DNA from: Trichobilharzia szidati
Taxonomy: Eukaryota; Platyhelminthes; Trematoda; Strigeidida; Schistosomatidae
NCBI GenBank assembly: GCA_944472155.2
Contig: OX235271.1
Span: forward strand, 105,413,256 to 105,477,255
DNA: 64,000 nucleotides
Direction: 5' to 3'
Under the pieces are notes generated by a model. The model was given only the letters and a program-made list of their open reading frames with translations. It was not told the DNA's origin and ran no database searches. This document shows, one piece after another, positions 58,809 through 64,000 of the stretch. Every line of letters begins with the position of its first letter. The first letter of the stretch is position 1. A program made the position numbers and the translations under genes.

Positions 58809-61800
58809 TAATTCCCCCACCACAACACTGAAATATAAAAAAATACATTTAAGTGTTCGACAATAACATGCATCAGCGTAATATGCAGCAGAGATAGTAC
58901 GTAGAAAGCGATTTATTAAGCTGAAAAATGAGCAGTTTAATGCGGTTAATAAGGTCGATTGATGATCGCGGTAGAATATATAAGGAATGATACAATCGGC
59001 CGGGGATCTGTAGTCTGTATACGGAAACGATACGTGAATATTAAGCGCTATATGACAAAATGTAATAATACAGGAAATATCGATGTTAAAATAGTAGTGA
59101 CGTGATTTACGTATGAAAATATTAATCAGTTAAATGAGTAGTCAAATGACAATTACGAATAAAGATAATAAAAATGAAAATTCGTAATAAGTTATATATT
59201 GATGATTTGTACATAACGTTTAGGCCAATGAACTCTCCTACCAGAGCGTGTTGTTTTCATAGGTTTCTCTGGCGACGTTGAAGCTTGCGTGGATGTAGCT
59301 GTTGGCACGTCGTTCAGCTGGTCTTTATCGTTGGCTTCGAAATCGTCGATGAATGCTGGTTTGACTCTGTCGACACTGATGGCTTCTGCTTTATTCAGTC
59401 GTTCTATCGTGATAACTTTATCATTTCTATTTAGAACTTTGAATGGGCCATCGTAAGCGGGTTGAAGTTGCCGTTGTACACCCTCTCTCCTGACGAAGAC
59501 GTGAGTGCAATCTGTCAGTTGTGGCGGGATGTATGACGTTCGTTCCTGCTTGCGTGGAATTGATATCTTGAGCTCGTTCATGTGTTGTTTTAGCTGGTGC
59601 ACATAACCAGTCATATCTTGTGGAACTTGGTTACCTGGGGTGAAAAATTCTCCTGGTAGTCGTAATGTTGTTCCATAGACTAGTTCGGAAACACAGCAGC
59701 CAATATCTTTCTTTAGAGCAGATCGTATACCAAGCAGTACCAGTGGGAGTTTGGTTGACCAGTCGTTTTGAGTCAAAGAAGCAGCGAGCGCAGCTTTGAG
59801 TTGTCGATGAAGTCGTTCAACCATGCCGTTGGAACTAGGATGGTAGGCGGTTGTTCGTATTCGTTTAATGCCCAGTAATTCAGTTAGCTGGTGGAAAAGT
59901 CGGCTTTCAAACTGAGCATCTCTGTCTGTAGTGATAATGGATGGGACACCAAAGTTAGCTATCCAGTTTTCGACCAAAGCTTTAGCTACCGTTTCAGCGG
60001 AGACGTTGGCTATTGGAACTGCTACAGGCCAACGAGTGAATCTATCGATGCAAGTTAGAATATAGTTGAAATCATTGGAAGGAGGTAGTGGACCAACTAT
60101 GTCTACATGTATATGTTCAAATCTAGAGTCGGGGTTAGGAAAGCGACCAAGTGGTGCATTAGTGTGACGGTTGATTTTGACTCTTTGACATGACAAGCAA
60201 TTTCGTGTCCACTTCTTAACATCGCTATTAATGTTCGGCCATATAAATCTTCCTTTTATTAGTTTGATAGTAGCGCTGACACCGGGATGAGACAAGTTAT
60301 GTAACTTCTCGAATACTGTATGTCTCATAGCCGCTGGAACGAAGGGTCGATATTTACCTGTAGAGGTGTCGCAGATTATTTTTGTCGTGCCAAAAGGAAT
60401 TGCGTCTAGTTTTAAAGATGTTGTTTTAGAAGACACGATCTTCTTTAGTTCGGCATCATCTCGTTGTAAGTTTGAGAGACGTTCGTAGTCGCTGTCTGGG
60501 CATACAATGTTGTCAATGTGCACACGTGATAAAGCGTCTGCCACTTCATTGTTTTTACCCTTCACATGTCGCAGATCGGAGGTGAACTGAGATATAAACT
60601 CGAGATGTCGTAGTTCACGCGGAGAGTAGTTATCCTGTTTTGCTGATAAGGCTTTCGTTAGAGCCTTATGGTCTGTAAAGACAGTAAAAGCTGTACCTTC
60701 CAGCATATGTCGAAAGTGCTTGATTGCTAAATAAACAGGCAATAACTCTCTACCAAAAGTGCTATAGCGGCATTGAGTAGGATTCAGTCGTTTCGAAAGG
60801 AATGCTAGGGGTTGCCATTCGCCGTGTACCTGTTGTTGTAAAACTGCCCCAATGGCAACGTCTGAAGCGTCAGTCATGAGAGACAGGGGGAGTGATTTTG
60901 GCGTCTGACTAAGAGTGTCTTGTCATTTAACAATTGTTTGACAGTTTCGAATGCTTTAACAGCTTCTGCGGGCAAATGGGTAGAACGACTATGTCCACGT
61001 AAGCAATCGGTTAATGGTTGTAAAGCTTTAGCACAGTTCGGGATAAAACGCCGGTAAAAATTAATGAGACCCAAAAATCGTCGTAATCTCTTAAAAGAAT
61101 CTGGTAATGGATAATCTTTGATAGCTTGTACGTCATCAGGGACTGGTCTGATTCCTTGGCTATCGATTAAATGACTGAGAAATTTCAGTGAGGTCTAAGT
61201 TGATAGTCATACCGTATTGGTTAAGTCTTTCAAACACAGTGTTCACATGTTTCAAATGCTCGGCTTCGTCTGCACTTGCAATTAGTAAGTCGTCGATGTA
61301 TGCGTAGACGAAAGGGAGACCACGGAGTACTTGGTCAATTAGGCGTTGGAATGTCTGAGCGGCGTTCATAAGTCCGAATGGCATGCGTACGAATTCATAT
61401 AAACCGAATGGTGTGGTAATGGCAGTTTTCGGAACGTCATCCGGGTGGATGGGGATATGATGATACGCTCGGACAAGATCGATTTTAGAGAAAACTTTAA
61501 CATCTGGTAAGTTGCTAGCGAAATCGTGGATATGTGGTATTGGGTATCGATCAGGTACCGTTTGCTTGTTTAAAGCTCGATAATCACCACACGGCCGTAT
61601 CTCACCAGAAGACTTTTTAGGCACCATGTGAAGCGGTGAAGACCAAGAGCTGTTGGATGGGCGAATAATACCAAGCTCTAGCATTTTATCGAACTCTGTT
61701 TTGGCGATTTTAAGTCGATGTGGGTCAAGGCGTCGGGGACGTGCAAAAACTGGTGGTCCAGTGGTTTTAATATGATGAACCACATGATGCTTCGGTTCTG

Positions 61801-61871
61801 TTCCTCGAAAAGAAGGTTGTAGAAGGTCAGGAAACTGATTTACCAAATTGGTATATGGAGGTGCTGGTGTG
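58513..61871 (-). mobile_element. Gypsy-2, 5'-truncated by the duplication breakpoint (copy B)
   Basis: Holds the 3' LTR (58,513-58,808), RNase H-integrase (60,877-59,192, open), RT connection (61,074-60,874) and most of RT (61,871-61,160, with the YIDDLLIAS motif). The protease start, gag, leader and 5' LTR present in copy A are missing. It shares both pol frameshifts with copy A, lacks 32 nt present at about 14,967-14,998, and has one integrase zinc-module change (LIKGRFIWP for LIKERFIWP). It cannot transpose. Confidence 0.92.
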
Positions 61872-62295
61872 AAGGGGCTAATATTAGAGAAGGATTATAA
61901 TTGATTAACATTTCGGCCTGTGTCGTGCTCTGCGGAGCTAATTTTGTGAGGTTTGTGATGTTTGAGAGGGGAGAGGCTATGAGTTCTATCATATTGGTCT
62001 TGGGTTTATCTATTTCGGTGACTTGAGGTGCCTTGCCATTGAGTTTAGTGAGCTGATTGCAAACACTCCTTCCAGTCACCGTCTTATCTGCTACAACATT
62101 TATTTTTTTGTAGCTATCTTGTATCCTGCAACAGGATACGTTGTGTAATAGTGAATTTCTTAGCCTCTGTCTGTGTTTCAAACTTGAGGCGTATAGGGCA
62201 GCAATGGTAGTGCTGACTCTTTTCAGTCTCTGACATTTTGTTTGGGAGTTAAGCATTTTTGCCACCCTAAGTAAGATATTTTGAACCTTCTTCAA
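61872..62295 (-). other. Unidentified reading frame at the duplication edge, possibly Penelope-like
   Basis: About 140 codons open on the minus strand, running across the breakpoint (to 61,840) into Gypsy-2 sequence in a non-coding frame. Segments include KLNGKAPQVTEIDKPKTNM, LSNITNLTKLAPQSTTQAEM and INYNPSLIL. The NLTKL...E.LINYNPS pattern is faintly like the region before the RT domain in Penelope-like elements, but I cannot confirm it. No start or splice evidence for a host gene. Confidence 0.3.
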
Positions 62296-63826
62296 CCCCT
62301 AATTATCCGGTATATTATAGACTATCGTACTTAATTTTGCATTTGGTCTTTTGATGACTTCTGTTGTGATGGAGTCTATCAGGTTGTCTACCTAGATGCA
62401 TACAAAGACTTAGTAGAAATAAATATTTGTTCACTAAATTACAATGTACAACGAATATAAACATATCTGTCCCACTCCACATACTTTTTCTCTGCCCTCT
62501 GGCACTTTTCTGCTCGCCTGTTCTGTTGTATTTGCCCTGTAGTAGAAGTTGCACTGATCTGCATCCAGACTGAAGCTGAGAAACAATTGAAGTCACTCAC
62601 TCATATATTATCCCTCAAGTTTTGACTAGCAATGGCTCTGCATCCTTGATGAAATCCGCTGTCACCATAACAAGACGCTGTACAGCATCTTATACAAGCA
62701 CTGTCAATGATCTAAAATGGCTTTTATATAGCTTTCGACGTGTTTATCAACTTACTCGTACGGACTTACCATGCAGTGACGAATGGCGGGCTCTGGGTGA
62801 CTTGGGTGCAGTAAAACAAATCTGCTTGACAATGACCAATATTAATCTGCATTCAGTTGGATCCACATCTGGTATTACTTGCAATAAAAATGATGTCAAA
62901 ATCATACAAATAAATCACTGATTTCAAATTAATACCCAATTTGAACATAAAACAGGAACAAGATACGATGCCGCACACAACAATGTTATATGGAGGAATT
63001 GAGTTCAAGCTTTATTTTTTTCCCAAATATTGGTAATTTATCCGACACATACTTGGGTTTTTTGTTAATGCGAAGACAATATTTCTATATTTCTTTATGT
63101 GCTCCATTGAACGACTAGCTATCAAATTGTACTCACTAACTAGTGTCAGAGAGGACAGCAACCATGTAATTTCACTATAAATCAAATTCATGTAATTTAA
63201 ATAATACTTATCCATGCCTGTACAACTGGTGTGTCCCACATAGATAGGAAATATATATTATTATTACCTCGGTTACCGATTATGTGTCAAATTCGCCAGG
63301 GTTTATGGTTCTGTTCAGGATGCTCAGAGGTGTAGGTTCACAGACCGGCTATTTTATGCCACTCACCTGTGTTGGTAGTTAAGATATTCTGCTCATGTTT
63401 TCTGAATATATCTTCCATTCATAGACTCACTACACCTTACTTCCCGAAGCTCAGTCTTCATCTCTTCTACAGACAGCTTTGGTCATTCAATTTCTGAAGT
63501 AAGTGTTGAAGCTGAACTTCGTGTCTGAAATTTTGTGACACGTGCATAAGTTGTAGTGAATAGGTCTATGTCAGGACCAGGAGCTGAGTTTGTAGAAGCG
63601 ATGCGGCTTCTAGTAGTAAGCGTATTCTTGCTCTCAGTTCCAGCTCCGTTAGAAGGTAGTGAAAAAGTAGTTCGGTGCTTCCGGCGTACTGGTGAGCAAC
63701 GTGACTCACCACTATATTTTGTGGGAGGTGTGCTGCCTGTTGTAGGAAGCTGAGATGTGCTATCAGTTAGCAGGTGAGTGAGTTGGCGGTTTTGTATTTA
63801 TATATATAATTTTAATAATCACTCTT
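62296..63826. other. Flanking DNA, nothing identified
   Basis: Non-duplicated sequence right of copy B. Short open frames (62,622-62,921 + and 63,556-63,753 +) have no recognisable motifs, signal sequence with cleavage context, or splice structure that I could support. Confidence 0.4.
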
Positions 63827-64000
63827 CGAGGACTCCACTTGCTTCCTTCTGTGCTGCTGTCGTTTGTCTTCTTTTTTGTCTCACCATTTTAGCTTATAAA
63901 TGACTTTTTGAATGAAAATAAAGAATGTAGATATTTGACCACTCACAACGACGAGTGATCCGCAAACTCTACTGATTCTATATCCCACAAGTGCCTCGTG
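63827..64000 (+). repeat. Dispersed repeat shared with 27.4 kb (runs off the window)
   Basis: Aligns in reverse with 27,373-27,556 from GACTCCACTTGCTT through TTTGTCTTCTTTT, CTCACCATTT, AAAGAATGTA and GCAAAC to CGTG at the window end. Divergence is moderate, so it is an old family. It may be the 3' UTR of a CR1-like element. Confidence 0.7.

Larger units (their letters stand above)
43953..61871. repeat. Segmental duplication, copy B
   Basis: The counterpart of 1-17,916. The visible homology begins at 43,953 only because copy A is cut by the window edge, so the true left limit is unknown. The right limit is sharp: after GGTGCTGGTGTG the sequences diverge completely (61,872 against 17,917). 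Copy B differs by a 21-nt exon insertion, a longer TA repeat, one extra base in Gypsy-1 RNase H, a 32-nt deletion in the Gypsy-2 3' region, and scattered substitutions. Confidence 0.95.

Noticed and set aside
1..64000. CRISPR arrays, operons or bacterial promoters
   Set aside because: No direct-repeat array is present, and introns and retroelements show a eukaryotic genome.
1..64000. Hammerhead ribozyme of the type known from schistosome satellite/SINE DNA
   Set aside because: I looked for CTGATGA with a paired GAAA core in a suitable arrangement and found none convincing.

Overview
Organism: an AT-rich, intron-containing animal genome, most likely a schistosome or other trematode. The mix of mobile elements fits: Gypsy-type LTR elements, a BEL/Pao element, RTE(SR2)-like, CR1-like and Penelope-like retroelements, a Merlin DNA transposon and a tRNA-headed SINE. 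This is inferred from family resemblance, not from a database search. LAYOUT: (1) 1-17,916 is one copy (A) of a block of about 17.9 kb that recurs almost unchanged at 43,953-61,871 (copy B). Each copy holds the last two exons of a C2H2 zinc-finger gene (+), an RTE reverse-transcriptase scrap, the terminal exon of an unidentified gene (-), a decayed Gypsy element (Gypsy-1, -) and a second Gypsy element (Gypsy-2, -). Copy B stops abruptly inside Gypsy-2. In copy A Gypsy-2 continues to a complete 5' LTR at 19,705. (2) 20,951-25,435 is the most striking object: a BEL/Pao-type LTR retrotransposon with 393-bp LTRs and a 5-bp target-site duplication. Its interior is not gag-pol but a chimera in one reading frame: a short gag-like leader, about 740 codons of intronless alpha-spectrin, about 300 codons of dipeptidyl peptidase III, and the BEL/Pao pol C-terminus (DUF5641). 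(3) 26,100-33,310 is a transposon graveyard: perfect palindromes, a Merlin transposon with terminal inverted repeats, two CR1-like elements head to head, a SINE nested in one of them, and an RTE 3' end. (4) 33,635-45,767 is the only complete host gene I can model: nine exons on +, all splice phases compatible, about 524 residues, a coiled-coil-like N-terminus and one C2H2 finger near the C-terminus. Its introns hold non-LTR, Penelope-like and SINE remnants, and its last two exons lie in duplication copy B. (5) 61,872-64,000 is non-duplicated flank with an unrecognised, possibly Penelope-like minus-strand reading frame and a dispersed repeat shared with 27.4 kb. HOW THE PARTS RELATE: there are no operons or CRISPR arrays. 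The window is a host zinc-finger gene and part of a second gene embedded in nested mobile elements, reshaped by a large segmental duplication (or an assembly artefact that mimics one) and by a retrotransposon that appears to have captured and fused two host messenger RNAs.
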